From: Sympetrum striolatum
Taxonomy: Eukaryota; Arthropoda; Insecta; Odonata; Libellulidae
Length of the DNA stretch: 64,000 nucleotides
Direction: 5' to 3'
Assembly (NCBI GenBank): GCA_947579665.1
Contig: CANPUZ010000057.1
Location: 1 to 64,000, forward strand
Part shown: one piece after another, positions 12,227 to 24,042 of the stretch
Numbering within the stretch: position 1 is the first letter of the stretch
How the letters are laid out: every line of letters starts with the position of its first letter
Translations under genes and position numbers: made by a program
Notes under the pieces: generated by a model
Told to the model about the DNA's origin: nothing
The model's input: only the letters and a program-made list of their open reading frames with translations
Databases searched by the model: none

Positions 12227-15200
12227 GGATACTCCCGGAAAAAAACGTCCTCCTTAGTGAGACAGTGGCGACAGCGTGAACTAATGGCAGCACTAGTTCA
12301 CCGAACCACTGGTCTTCTATCTATCCCACGGGTAGCTTATACAAATTACAAATTCCTTTTTAAAATTGTATATTTACAATTGGTGAAACAAGTAAATTTC
12401 GCACTACGCCATGAAATTATAAAGTTGATATTCTAAATTATATAGCTTAACCGATAGTTTTTTGTTAGTTATACTAATGGGAAAACAGTAATAATTCGAG
12501 TGATTTTATGGTTTAAGGAATTTGTAGTTTTCAAAAATACTACGAAATTATCATCAAAGTTTTCACAATATATAGGAAAGAAGGGATGGAATCAGAAGAG
12601 GGGTGGGGAGGTGAAAGGGTGTGGGGAGGTGAAAGAGTGGGGGACAAGGGCGTCGCCAGCCACTGGGCTAGGGGGGGGCAAGCTGCCAGATAAAATGAAA
12701 AATGCCTAACTTACAGGGGCTAGTTTATTCATGCCCGCTTCTTACAACAAATATGTCAAATCTTCCATAAACTTAATGTATTGAAAACTAAAGGAGTTTA
12801 ACGCTTATATGGCCAACTCATTACACAAGATAGTAGTTTACATAAGCAAACTATTGGAAACTTATCATAAGTTTTGTTAGGATTTCTAGTTTGATTACGC
12901 CCAATTTCTATCAAAAATTAATTTTTTTCGATGCTTAAGTATTTTGATGCTGTAGATATATACTTCCCGAGTCTTTGAGAGTTATTTCTTCCAAGAGGTT
13001 CCCAAGCGTGAAAAGGAAAAAATAGTTACGGTTATTTGACAAGCGATATAAAACGTCTCAATAAATCACCACATTGGTGCACCCATCCTTATTTGAACAT
13101 CTTTCGTTATTAGACTATGTATATCATCAGCAGCTTTCTTAGGAATGACTTCATCCGTTGCTTTTAAAATTATCTCCTCTTCTAAGAAACAAAAAATCAT
13201 TTATATCAGATGAAATTTTCTGGTAGTCTTGCAATTAAGCCTGATTTCGTAATTTATGTATTAGCCAAGTTTTCAATTAAATGCGTCACATACCAGAGAG
13301 TACAAATTTGGCTGCATTAAAATATTCTGTAGACTCTTGAATATAGTTGATAATATAATTGAATTTGCAGAAATCAAGTGGAAAAAATGAAGACGTCAAC
13401 TTACAATTATTTAGACTAATTAATAGGTGGTTTAACCAGCAGAGAGATGATACAAAACCCAGTCTTACGCACTGAGTGTTCAAAGGAAACAAAAGTTTCC
13501 ACGAATTGAAATTTTGAATGGGAATTGCATAACCAGATATGAGATTCGTGGGATTCTATCACAAGAGAAAAAAATGGCTGCATCGTAAAAGAAGCTGAAG
13601 AATTAAAGTCACAGTTTTAACAGTTTCTCAAATTTATTTCAAGTCATCAAGTCACAGTTCCGATAAATATGTGCGTAACTTACGCGCACAATACCTTTCA
13701 TCTGACTGATTTGCTTCCAAAATGGTATATTTTTAATAATATCTTCGAAAATTAATTTTCACTGATATTGTACAGTATTGCTCCAATACTTTTACAAATT
13801 TCTGCGGAAACTTATTGAATTATTTTCGTAACTATACAGCAAATTAACGGGTAATTGTAAAATAAGGATCAGTATATTTTATATCATCCCGAGTAATGAA
13901 GAGTCTACTGTACAGACTTTTAATCGTCCAGAATGCTTAACAAAGGAACCAGTTCCTTTGCAATTGTCGCTTAACTCATCTTGAGATGTGCCCTCCGATA
14001 ACAGCCCTAAAATAATACAATCCTAATTTATGCAACTAATAATGGCCATTTTACAAAAAACTACATAGACATTAACTTACGTTTTCCCGATAGAGGCCTC
14101 GAGCTATTAGCGGACTGTGAAAGGAATTTTTGGATGTCCATCTGTATCTTATGAAATCCAAACTTAACTCTCCTTCGAACTGTTCCCTGTGAATTTCTCA
14201 AATGCACTATTCACGAGCCTAGCTTTGCATTCACACCCTTAAAACAGGGCCATTCCATGCCAAGTGGTCTAGTGGTCCCCGCTCGACCATCACGGATTTC
14301 GATGAAATTTTGTATGGACATTCACACATATCTCTTATGAACATTTGTAAAGTTTTACTTTCGCCGATGGTATACTTGCTGAGATATAGAAGATTGTTTG
14401 ACCCCATGTCAAAATGACCATATTCGCTATGAGAGAAAACTTAATATGCCCTTGACTCGAACCCAGGAGTTATATGTACGTGGATAATTTTTTTCGGAAA
14501 CGTTTTCCCAACCTCCATCCTTGTTCGCTGCAACAGCTTCCTATGGTTTTGATAAGTGCACCAAAAAATAATGAAAAACGACCCCAATGCATTTTAAATG
14601 GGTGATTTTTCCACCGGTCAAGTATCGAACCAAGGATATGTGAAAATTCAAGTTGAAATATTGGCTGCACCTGTCGAATATAGACGATTTATTTTCGTAT
14701 TCTTTGAATAATCGTGACTTTTAGGACATTTTACTCCACGGCATCGTAAATAATTAGGATGCAGAGTTAATTTCTTTCTCTTGAATAATTAAATATTTGC
14801 TCCAACTAACACAAAAACACTTTTTGTCACAGCTACTTTCATTCAGTCAGAATAAGACTTCAAATTTTAAAAACTGTGATTTCACATATCTGATCAATAT
14901 ATTTGATGCCAACTTCAAAAAGAGCTTCACATAAAGTAATGTTTTGATGACTAATTAAAAAACTTGCTCAAGTTATTAAATATTTACCAAGAAAATTTTA
15001 TTGAGCTATCTGTACGGCAATATACATAAAATTAGATTTAAAACATACTAAGTCCAAGATTCTCTGTTTCGCATCCCTCATAATTTTGAAATGTGCACAT
15101 GATTCTGTTTTACTTATATCACGGGTTAACCTATGTTTAATTTTCATTTTTCTTGTTCATTATTCCTATTTGTTTTTCGTTTATTTTTATGGTTGCATTG

Positions 15201-15700
15201 CATTTTCATTTTCTGGTCTATATATCGTGTGCATTTATCTCAAGGTGTTAATTGCGAAAGTTAATAAACTGTTAAATATTCCTTTAGCCTTTCTATTTCA
15301 ATTTTTTAACCTCAGTGAATTCTGATGAATGATGCATTGAAAGCGCAAATATATTTAATGCTATTTCGTTGGAGATCAACGGATACTACAGCCGAAGAGT
15401 TGTGTTGTTGCTGTATATTGCTGGCGATTGGAATTCAAGAAAACTGTAATAAAGTAGAGGGAAATATGGATGAAGCTTAGATTGTTAGGAACCTAAACGA
15501 TTTACCAATTATTGAACATAAGTGAATGCACATTATTATTCAATTTCATGTTTTATTATCCTTCGTAAGACTACGGTAAAAATTTAAATTTCTTTTACGA
15601 TAACGATGAAGTGATTAAAACCCGCTAGTTTGAAATATAATTAACTAGTTAAAAATGAGTTATTAGTTACGACGTAGTATTTCCTCTCGTAATCTATCTA
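12227..15700. other. Mostly anonymous AT-rich DNA with repeat debris
   Basis: No gene seen. 12440-12645 matches, in reverse, pieces of 34400-34580 and 35160-35260, including a G-rich minisatellite. 12645-12695 looks like one end of a hAT-type MITE. 14246-14290 is a 'cagggccattccatgcc' MITE-like end without a partner. 14400-14680 holds two diverged units of the Helitron array family, with TCGAACC boxes near 14457 and 14625. The ORF at 15086-15325 is AT-rich with no recognisable family. Confidence 0.45.
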
Positions 15701-16565
15701 AAAAAAATCTGATGTGGCCAACACATGACTTTCTCCGTATTTATTGAAAACATAAGCCTATGCCGGTAATAACTCTAAAACAATGAGTGTTACAGGAAAA
15801 TGTTTCATACAAAAGTTGTAGTAAAATACATAATCTACAACTTTTGTTTGTAAATGTATATACCTAAATTGCATTCTGACAGAGATATGTATGAAATACT
15901 TCCTTTTCTGGGTAAACAACAACTTCCGGTTAACCATTATTGCGGAATAACTCCTAAACAATCAGTGTTACGAAAAAATGTTTCCTACAAAAGTTATAGT
16001 AAAATACATAATCTACAACTTTTGTGTGTAAATGTATATACCTATATTGCATTCTGACAGAGATATGTATGAAATACTTCCTTTTCTGGGCAAACAACAA
16101 CTTCCGGTTAACCATTATTGAAGAATAACTCCTAAACAATCAGTGTTACAAAAAAAATATTTAATACAAAAGTTGTAGTAAAGTTCATTATCTATAACTT
16201 TTGTGTGTAATTGTATATACCTATATTGCATTTTTACAGAGATATTTAAGAAACAAAATTTTGTTCCGGATTAACCATAACTTCCGGTTAAGCGATATTC
16301 TCCAAAAACTAATCAACTCTTGATTTTGTTAGGAAAATTCTAAATATGAATTTTGAAAATGATCGGATAATTACTTTTTAAGATAGAGCGCACACAAACG
16401 TTTTAACCACAGACAGACAGACAGACACACAGACAGACATGTTCGGGAAAATAGCTAAAAATGCTCTATGGGCCCCAAAACATCTATTTCCGTCGAAATC
16501 TGGAGGTCGAATTTTTTTGCGAATACAATACTTTCTCTATACTACGTATAGGGAGAAAGTAAAAA
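15701..16565 (+). mobile_element. HINE-like element, full-length copy
   Basis: An A-run precedes the 5' tip TCTGATGTGGCCAACACATG. Three tandem units of roughly 190-200 bp follow, each with 'cttccggttaacc' or a variant, then a CAGA-rich simple repeat at 16405-16440 in place of the CA repeat, then the 3' hairpin at about 16530-16560 and A's. This copy belongs to the longer-repeat subtype also seen at 48272 and 52000. Confidence 0.72.
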
Positions 16566-16779
16566 TTTCTTTTATAATTTATTTAAATAGATCAAAGAGC
16601 TTGGAGTGATAATTCCAACATTTCAATCTATAGAATAAATTTCGCACGAGATCGATTCCTAATTCAGGTGCTTCTCAAATGTGAATTAATCAAGATCTGC
16701 TGTTGAAATTGCACAGCAAGCCTTAAGATTTTATGCCAAGGTTGTGTTAAAGGTTTGTTATTCCTGTGAGACATAGTTG

Positions 16780-18683
16780 TTGTTCAGTAGGGTGGAAAAA
16801 ACTTTTTTTTCGAAATCCGTCAACGGCTACTGCTTAAAGTTTGTGGTTGGTGGTTCTTATAACAAATAAAAAGTTTCAACTCGATCTGATTATGTCCTGA
16901 GGCTGCGAATTTTAGACTAAGTTTTAAAGTTTTGTGAAAAATGTCAAATTTTAGAAGTTTTTCCTGATGGTTTCTCAATGTCATTTCAGTGATTTAATGG
17001 CAAAGAGGTACTTATATTCCTTGGTTGTTGCCTAATATTAAAGATTTAGCACGTTGAAGCAAGGGAAATGGATTCTCAGATCGCCAAAATTCGTCAAAAT
17101 ACGACTACACAGAAATCTTACGGATGTTGGTTAGACAGTAGGGTGGGTCGTTTCGTCATTTTCTTTCTGATAGAAATTATCACCCGGCAAAAGTGGCACA
17201 CCCGCGTTACTGATATAATTTTCTTTCCAAATTAAATACTATCTTTTGTGAGAATTGTTGCCTTGAAGTTTCGAAATTTGGGCAAGAAACGTTAAAATTG
17301 CAAAAAAATTCTAGTTTGATTGAAACGAATATTTTTTTAGATAAAGATATGTCCTTTGCGACGCAAACTGTCACCCAAGCCTCAGCATGCCACATAAATG
17401 CTTCTGAATCGGGCAGAGATGTCTCCTATGGGTCCAGAATAGGAGGAAAATTTATTTAGAACTAAGTAAATAGAAGTTTTTTTGCACCTCTTTTCGTTCT
17501 CGTAAATTTCTTTACTTGGTGGTTCGTAGCGGTAGCAAAGTAGTGATGTCACTCACCTATTTATTACATTTATTATTCTATTTGTTGTATGAATGGTGTT
17601 ATTATATTTTTCAGTAAATCCTGGCCCACCTTAAAGTTGATGAGATAGATGTTCTTGGGAGTAATTGAAGGAACACCAATACTGGTTGGAAGGGTGATAA
17701 TCTTTGAGTATTCGAAGAATTAACAAGAAACCAATTGAATGGCCTTTTACATGACAATGAACTTATATTCGATTCCACTGGTTTTCTAGACGATTCCTCG
17801 AAGATTCGAAGAATTTCATCCTTCCAACAAGTATTGGGGCTCTTTCTTACACCTTCAAAAACAACAATCTCATCATCTTTAATTTTGGTCATGCTGTACT
17901 CGAAATATAATAATAATATTTATAAAACATAAAAGATATTAAATGTAATAAATATATGCCAAGAGGCGATGGAACTGACGAAGACGGAAGGACTTACAAA
18001 AACATTTAATTTTTAATTAATTCGCCTCCTACTCTGGTCGCATAGGAGTCATATCTGCCCTATACAGAGGTATATAAGCGGCACATTTAAATTAGAAGGG
18101 CAGCTTTAGTCGCAAATGACATATCTTTATCCAAAAATATTCATTTTAACCGAACTAGAATTTTTGAAAATTTTAAAGTTTCTTGCCGAAATTTCGAGGC
18201 AAAAATTCTCACAAAAGAAAGTATTTGATTTGGAAAGAAAATTATATCAATAATGCGGGTGTGCCACTTTTGCCAGGTTTTACATTGCTATCAGAATAAA
18301 GAGACAAAACGACCCACCCTATATTCTATCCAATCTCCATAAGATTTCTGTATATTTTGCGTATTTTGACGAATTTTGGCGAACTGAGAATCCATTTCAT
18401 TTATTCAAACGTACTAAATCATTAATATTAAGCAACAACCAAGCAGTATATGTACTGTTTTGCCATTAAATCACTTCCGAAACATTGAGAAACCATCAGG
18501 AAAAATGCAAAAATTAGCATTTTTCACAAAAATTTAAAAGTTCGACTAAAATTCGCAGCCTCAGAATATAATCCGATCAAATTGAAATTGTTTATATGTT
18601 ATAAGCAGCACCAGCCGCAAACTTTAAGAATTAGCCGTTGACGGATTTCGATAAAAGTTTTTTTAATCCACCCTATTGTTCAG
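16780..18683. mobile_element. 1.9-kb foldback element with 8-bp target duplication
   Basis: The element spans 16788-18675 and is a near-complete inverted repeat centred near 17730. The left arm begins TAGGGTGGA and the right arm ends TCCACCCTA. The flanks carry a perfect 8-bp duplication TTGTTCAG (16780-16787 and 18676-18683). The arms stay alignable inward through landmarks such as 'gggcagagatgtctcctatg' and its diverged complement near 18040-18060. An 8-bp duplication and a TAGGG tip fit the hAT superfamily (established pattern); the assignment is inference. Its transcript would form a hairpin of about 0.9 kb. The ORFs inside it (17611-17892, 17735-17932) are consequences of the palindrome. 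Confidence 0.85.
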
Positions 18684-19775
18684 TAATCGTGTGACCATGA
18701 CCGAGTAGAGAACTTCCGCGAATCCACCGAGTTGATTCACAATGTCTAAGATGGGGTAGAGGTGTCCTACACCCGAGGAACGTCGCTGACACCTAATGGA
18801 TATCATATTAAAGAAAATAAGTTGATCTTTAAAATTGTGTACGACATGCACCATCATAATCGCGGATCATTGTAAGAAAAAGCCTCTAAGTCCAGATTCT
18901 GTACTATTTTTGGTCCGACATTAACCTAAAATAAAATAGCAATTTCGTCTCCTTGTTGTTACATCTGATTTCAATTAACATGGACGAATTCCTATTATGA
19001 GGTTTTGTGGAGCATATTTTTATACAAGGTTATTACATTTTTGCTTTAAATTATGAGGAATTATATAAAATATCATGTTTTTTTAAATAAATATTAGCTT
19101 TACGTAACATTTCCTATGAAAGAAGTACGTTGTTGGGAAATTCCTTCACTTATTATAATTGATATAACACCATGGCCGCTATTTCCAGTTCCCGCGACGG
19201 CAAGTTGTCCTAGACCGCCCCAAAACATATACTTCCGTCAAAATCTCGAGGTCGATTTTTTTCATGAAAACAATACTTTCTCTATACTTCGTAAATGGAG
19301 AAAGTAAAAATCGTGCAATAAAATACTTAAATGAGAACTTCTAAAATTGGTAATATTCATTCTATTTCAGTCAATGGTGACTCAATTTAACCCAGTTATC
19401 TCATAATTCTACACTATTTCTTGCGGATAAAAAATGACGTAATCTTTGCGAGAACCCCCCCTCTTCCCCACGTGAGAGTGAGTGAGATTCGGCTCAACCC
19501 CCTCCGCCCCCCTAAACGCCTCACGTAATTAATGGACGCCCCCTAACTCGTCCAATGTTCCACCAATCCGCTATCGATGTTTGGGCTGTATAAATATATA
19601 TAATATAAAATAAATATATATAACGTAAAACTCTATCTTCCTAATATAGTTCGCAGAAAAAAATGAATTCTTGAAACGTTCTAGCGTCTATTTCCCTAAT
19701 ATTCCTCGCATTATAAGTAAAGAAAGAAATACTGGAACACGGCTGTTGAGGAATCAGAGGTTTTGAAGCCTCCAG
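18684..19775. other. Intergenic stretch with a HINE 3' fragment
   Basis: 19206-19309 on the + strand is a HINE 3' end ('gtcgatttttttcatgaaaac', then the hairpin, then A's). The rest shows no gene. 19640-19700 resembles 24540-24620 in direct orientation, so an older repeat flanks the nested LTR locus. Confidence 0.5.
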
Positions 19776-19924
19776 AAGCCGTCTTTGTCGGCGTTCCTCC
19801 TCTTACTTCCCGGTATCGGATAAAGCAAGAAAGGAATTGGTATTTTATAGTTCCTGAGTTAGCATTGATATTGAAAAGATCTTTAGCTACACTTGGTAGC
19901 GCGGTATTCCTTGCTTTATCCAGC

Positions 19925-20576
19925 TGTCGTAGCGGTTGGTCGACTTTAGGAATTGAATGAAAATATACTTTTTGATGATAATAATCATTTTATTTTTCTT
20001 ACGATTATGGTGACTCGATCTGTTGGGGAACGGAAGAAGCCCTTACGGGGTTGGTCGGATGCGGGGAATCCCGGCCGAAGTCTTTGGGTAGACTCGGTCA
20101 GCCAGGGTGGGTTTAGATGCTGGGAATCCCGGCCGAAGTCTTTAGGCAGACTCGGTCAGCCGGGGTGGGTTGAGAAGCGGGGAACCCCGGCCGAAGTCTT
20201 TGGGCAGACTCGGTCAGCCGGGGGTCGCTCTCACTTGCCGAAGTCTGTAGGCAGACACTGTCAGCTAGCGAGAGCGAGGGACGCTCTGATTTTCCCTAAA
20301 AATCCACGGGCTTATATACTGAGTCCGGTCAAAGGATTGTGACGTGGAAGCTTCTAGAGCAATGCTTGGAAACAGTGCACGCGTCTGTGCAGCGGCCCTA
20401 AGGAGCAACTCCTAGCGTCCGCCCCTAGGCGCCGCAATAAATCGTCCCGTAGTGGATATGGCGTTCTTTCCCTCACGGACGCGTGCGAGACCCATGCTTC
20501 CATCGCCTCGCCTCCTCCGACCGTACTCGTATAGCCCGTCGCAATTGTGCCCGTCGTAATCTTGACGATTACGACA
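19925..20576 (-). repeat. 3' LTR of the gag-only element
   Basis: It contains about 3.5 tandem copies of a GC-rich unit of roughly 60 bp (20030-20250; core GGCCGAAGTCTTTGGG). On the minus strand TATATAAG lies at 20311-20318 and AATAAA at 19989-19994, giving a U3-R-U5 order consistent with minus-strand transcription. The + strand 129-codon ORF here is a by-product of the repeats and occurs identically in the other LTR. Confidence 0.85.
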
Positions 20577-20689
20577 TCACCCCATCGGCAGTTAAGATCC
20601 GGGGTGCGACGAAATCGAGTCACCGTTACATGTTTACATCAATACAACACAATTAAGAAAAGAGAGAAAAAAAAATACAATTGCGCAAA

Positions 20690-21045
20690 AGCTACAAAAA
20701 ATCAATTAACCTACCACAGGAATGTCACTTTTCACTGATTACTATATCCTAAAAAGAGCCGATAGAACACAAAGAGGAGAAAAAAAATAAAAAAAACACA
20801 AAAGCAACAAAAATTAATTAACCTACCACAAGAGTGTCACTTTTCACTGATTACTATATCTTAGAAAGAACCAATATAACACAAAGAATAGAGAAAAAAT
20901 ACAAAAACGAAAATCAACTATAAAAAATGAATTAACTTACCACAAGAGTGTCCTAAAAAGAGCATCACTGCGCATTAACTCTAAACACTAAGAGTGTCGT
21001 AGAAAGAGCGTCACTGCTCATGAACACTAAACACTAACTTAAATA
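20690..21045 (-). repeat. Tandem repeats upstream of the 3' LTR
   Basis: Three to four units of about 115 bp share 'cctaccacaagagtgtc' and 'tcactgattactatatc'; the last units are degraded. They lie between the gag end and the 3' LTR, where pol would normally be. No coding potential is seen. Confidence 0.75.
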
Positions 21046-21468
21046 GGAGGCATAAGAATGTTCGTTTTTATAGTCCCTGGCTACACGCCACTAAACTTTG
21101 TCACACACTTCACTGTTTGTTCCAGGACGGGGAACAGGGGGACGTGAACTTTATAGTTGTCACCACACAAGTTATCAAACTGGGGGATTCTAAAAAGAAA
21201 CCTGCACTAGCGTTAAAACTTAGCTCTGCTGTCAAGGAAACAAGGGATCGTCACTGGGTTGATCACGTTCGTCACCCTCTCTCGTGGTTGGGAAATGCCG
21301 AACAGGTTCATCACGGCTGGCACCGGAATCACTGCAACTGCTGCCTGAGAATTGGCCGATAGATCGGTTTGCCTGCTTCCTCTGGCACTCCCACGATCCG
21401 CTCCTATGTTGCTGCATCTCGAGGCCGTTGCTCCCTCAGAACGGCTAACTTCCTCCGGGCAGCTAACC

Positions 21469-23202
21469 CTACTGCAGCAAGGAAACATGCGGGTAGCTCC
21501 GTTTCACCTTGGAAATCTCGTGCATCGCTTCTGCTTCCCGGGACCATTGCTGCGTCGGCACTCCAATGGATATCTTATCTCTTGCGCGAGGACTTTCCTG
21601 CTCCATATGTTTGCGTGGCAGGTTTTGGAGAACTAGCAAAAACAGTAAAACCATCATCTCAAAACACTCGTGAGGTTTTTCCCTCTTGGCAGCAGATCTC
21701 TGACTGGAATAAATTAGAGCCTTACCGCTCAATTCTAGTTCTCCTCCACTGGCTCCCTCAGCACTGATAAGCTTTGGTTCTGGCACCACCTCCTTAGCTT
21801 CGCGGTCTGCGCAATCCCTGAAATCAGCTGCTCTGTTAGACACCCACGATATCGTCATATCATCCATAGAGTCTTCTATGGGCCTGGCCTTCTCTCTTAC
21901 TCCAGTATACGTTTTCTGAACGCAGACCCCGTTTGTTACCAGATCGTTGCCCACTCTCCGCTCGATTCGCCTTCCTCTGGTTTTCGGATGATTCGGTGTC
22001 GACAACCGCGGCTCCGTGGAAGTCATCGTTTGTTTAGGCCGCACCTGGTCTCTGGCTATCTTATCCCCGCCGATCTTCTTCCCTGGATGAACGGCTGAAT
22101 AAACATTTACATTCTCGGCCTCCACAGGTTTTCGGAGTTGGAGACCCTCTCGATGGTGATGTGTTCCTTCCCCTCTGCAATGAAACAGTTGCTCCTTGCC
22201 ACCATGTTTCGGAGGAAGGTACGCCCGTGCTCTGGGGTGCGTTGCCTGCTCATCACTCATCGACCGTCTCGGAAATGACAGATCTCTTGGATGATGCCTC
22301 ACTGAGGCCCGGTGCTCGCAGTTCCGGACCTCAGGAAATCTAATATTTCTACAATTTCTCTTCAGGTGTCCCTTTTTTCCACAGTTATAACACCTTCTTA
22401 CTAATGCAGGAACTGTTGCGGCAAACCGCCTCGAACTTCGATTGCAATAGGTATTTGCAATGTTCCTCTTAACCGACAAGCTAGGAGACCGTAGCTGTGA
22501 CTCAACAAAATTATTTTGTTCGGCATGAATTGGAGTAGGAGATGAACTTTGTGAGGATGATAGATCGATCCGTAAAATTTCTGTCGGAAGAAAATCCCAA
22601 TTATCGTTATTTGTACTACTGTAATTACTCAGAATTGCCTCTTCTTTCACTGCAAATTCTACTGCTTCAAAAAGAGTTTTTGGTTTTCCAACCAGAACAA
22701 AACGGCCAATGTCCTCTCGCATACCAAACAAGAATTGCGACAAGGTTCGGTTCTCCATCGATAATGTTGCTGCATCCGGAAATAATGCGTGATGTGATTC
22801 CTGAAGCTGTGTTGCAAGTTTGCGAAGTCTAGTTGAAAACTCTAAAACTGATTCCTGAGATCCTTGAACACAATTTACGAACAGTCGTTCGAGAGCAACA
22901 AGGGGAATGTTTGGAGCAAATCTAAGTTTAATAAACCTAGAAAATTTCTCGAAGGTTTCTAAAATTTCAGGATTATATTGAACGAATTCCGCCGCAGAGC
23001 CTCTCAATCGCAGCCGCGCAATGCAAAGTGCTTGTTGTTCTGTCCAAGAACCTAAAAATCTACTTAATTGAATACATTCAAGAAATCTTTCCACGGATAT
23101 TCCATTTCCGTCATCGAAACATGGAATTAAATTAACTAATTGCCCAATATCGCTGAAAGAAGGGGGAGGGTTAGCCATGATGAGAAAGATGAACGGGAGC
23201 AA
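21469..23202 (-). CDS. Gag-like protein with CCHC zinc knuckle
   Basis: An open frame of 577 codons on the minus strand. Two starts are possible: codon 1 (23202) and codon 9 (23178, MANPPP...); the second gives a more typical gag N-terminus. Roughly residues 20-200 have the make-up of a retrotransposon gag/capsid domain, with a W-x-E-x-x-A type segment, an 'RLRGSAAEF' stretch and a region ending 'LRKLATQLQ'. Near residues 271-284 lies a perfect C-x2-C-x4-H-x4-C knuckle (CYNCGKKGHLKRNC). The C-terminal 290 residues are basic and hydrophilic with no protease D-T/S-G motif seen. Gag packages element RNA into particles in the cytoplasm (family knowledge). Conservation of this frame in an element with no pol suggests either recent insertion or use of enzymes supplied by a relative. 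Confidence 0.85.
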   Translation of the reverse strand: MLPFIFLIMANPPPSFSDIGQLVNLIPCFDDGNGISVERFLECIQLSRFLGSWTEQQALCIARLRLRGSAAEFVQYNPEILETFEKFSRFIKLRFAPNIPLVALERLFVNCVQGSQESVLEFSTRLRKLATQLQESHHALFPDAATLSMENRTLSQFLFGMREDIGRFVLVGKPKTLFEAVEFAVKEEAILSNYSSTNNDNWDFLPTEILRIDLSSSQSSSPTPIHAEQNNFVESQLRSPSLSVKRNIANTYCNRSSRRFAATVPALVRRCYNCGKKGHLKRNCRNIRFPEVRNCEHRASVRHHPRDLSFPRRSMSDEQATHPRARAYLPPKHGGKEQLFHCRGEGTHHHREGLQLRKPVEAENVNVYSAVHPGKKIGGDKIARDQVRPKQTMTSTEPRLSTPNHPKTRGRRIERRVGNDLVTNGVCVQKTYTGVREKARPIEDSMDDMTISWVSNRAADFRDCADREAKEVVPEPKLISAEGASGGELELSGKALIYSSQRSAAKREKPHECFEMMVLLFLLVLQNLPRKHMEQESPRARDKISIGVPTQQWSREAEAMHEISKVKRSYPHVSLLQ

Positions 23203-23383
23203 ATTAATTCATAAAAACAAGAACAGGAGCGAATAAAGATTCGAGGTCGTACCGCTTAAAAACATGAACGGGAGCAAATTAAGAGTCGAGGTCGTACCGC
23301 TTAAAAACATGAACGGGAGCAATTGAATTCATAAAACAGCAACAAAAGCGAAGGAAGATTCGAGTTCGTACCGCTTAAAAACA
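23190..23383 (-). repeat. Leader tandem repeats
   Basis: Three copies of a roughly 55-bp unit ('tcgtaccgcttaaaaacatg', then 'gaacgggagcaaatt') lie between the primer-binding site and gag. Confidence 0.7.
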
Positions 23384-23393
23384 CCTGACACCA
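23384..23393 (-). other. Primer-binding site, tRNA-Leu type
   Basis: Read on the minus strand this is TGGTGTCAGG, two bases from the 5' LTR. It is complementary to CCTGACACCA, the 3' end (with CCA) of animal tRNA-Leu as I know it. This supports the minus orientation of the element. Confidence 0.75.
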
Positions 23394-23395
23394 AT

Positions 23396-24042
23396 TGTCG
23401 TAGCGGTTGGTCGACTTTAGGAATTGAATGAAAATATACTTTTTGATGATAATAATCATTTTATTTTTCTTACGATTATGGTGACTCGATCTGTTGGGGA
23501 ACGGAAGAAGCCCTTACGGGGTTGGTCGGATGCGGGGAATCCCGGCCGAAGTCTTTGGGTAGACTCGGTCAGCCAGGGTGGGTTTAGATGCTGGGAATCC
23601 CGGCCGAAGTCTTTAGGCAGACTCGGTCAGCCGGGGTGGGTTGAGAAGCGGGGAACCCCGGCCGAAGTCTTTGGGCAGACTCGGTCAGCCGGGGGTCGCT
23701 CTCACTTGCCGAAGTCTGTAGGCAGACACTGTCAGCTAGCGAGAGCGAGGGACGCTCTGATTTTCCCTAAAAATCCACGGGCTTATATACTGAGCCCGGT
23801 CAAAGGATTGTGACGTGGAAGCGTCTAGAGCAATGCTTGGAAACAGTGCACGCGTCTGTGCAGCGGCCCTAAGGAGCAACTCCTAGCGTCCGTCCCTAGG
23901 CGCCGCAATAAATTGTCCCGTAGTGGATATGTCGTTCTTTCCCTCACGGACGCGTGCCATACCCACGCTTCCATCGCCTCCTCCGACCGTACTCGTATAG
24001 CCCGTCGCAATTGTGCCCGTCGTAATCTTGACGATTACGACA
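23396..24042 (-). repeat. 5' LTR of the gag-only element
   Basis: Nearly identical to 19925-20576, with the same tandem units and tips. A few substitutions and the loss of 5 bp near 23975 are visible. This copy would start transcription of the element toward gag. Confidence 0.85.
23782..23789 (-). promoter_or_regulatory. LTR TATA box
   Basis: TATATAAG on the minus strand within the 5' LTR, about 255 bp from the element start, so the transcript would run leftward through the R region into gag. The same word is at 20311-20318 in the other LTR. Confidence 0.6.

Noticed and set aside
17611..17932. ORFs of 93 and 65 codons on opposite strands
   Set aside because: They sit at the centre of the foldback palindrome and mirror each other; no domain is visible.
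19953..20342. 129-codon + strand ORF present twice (also 23424-23813)
   Set aside because: It lies wholly in the LTRs, antisense to gag, and owes its length to GC-rich tandem repeats.
21352..21767. 94- and 132-codon + strand ORFs
   Set aside because: Antisense shadows of the gag frame and its 3' flank.
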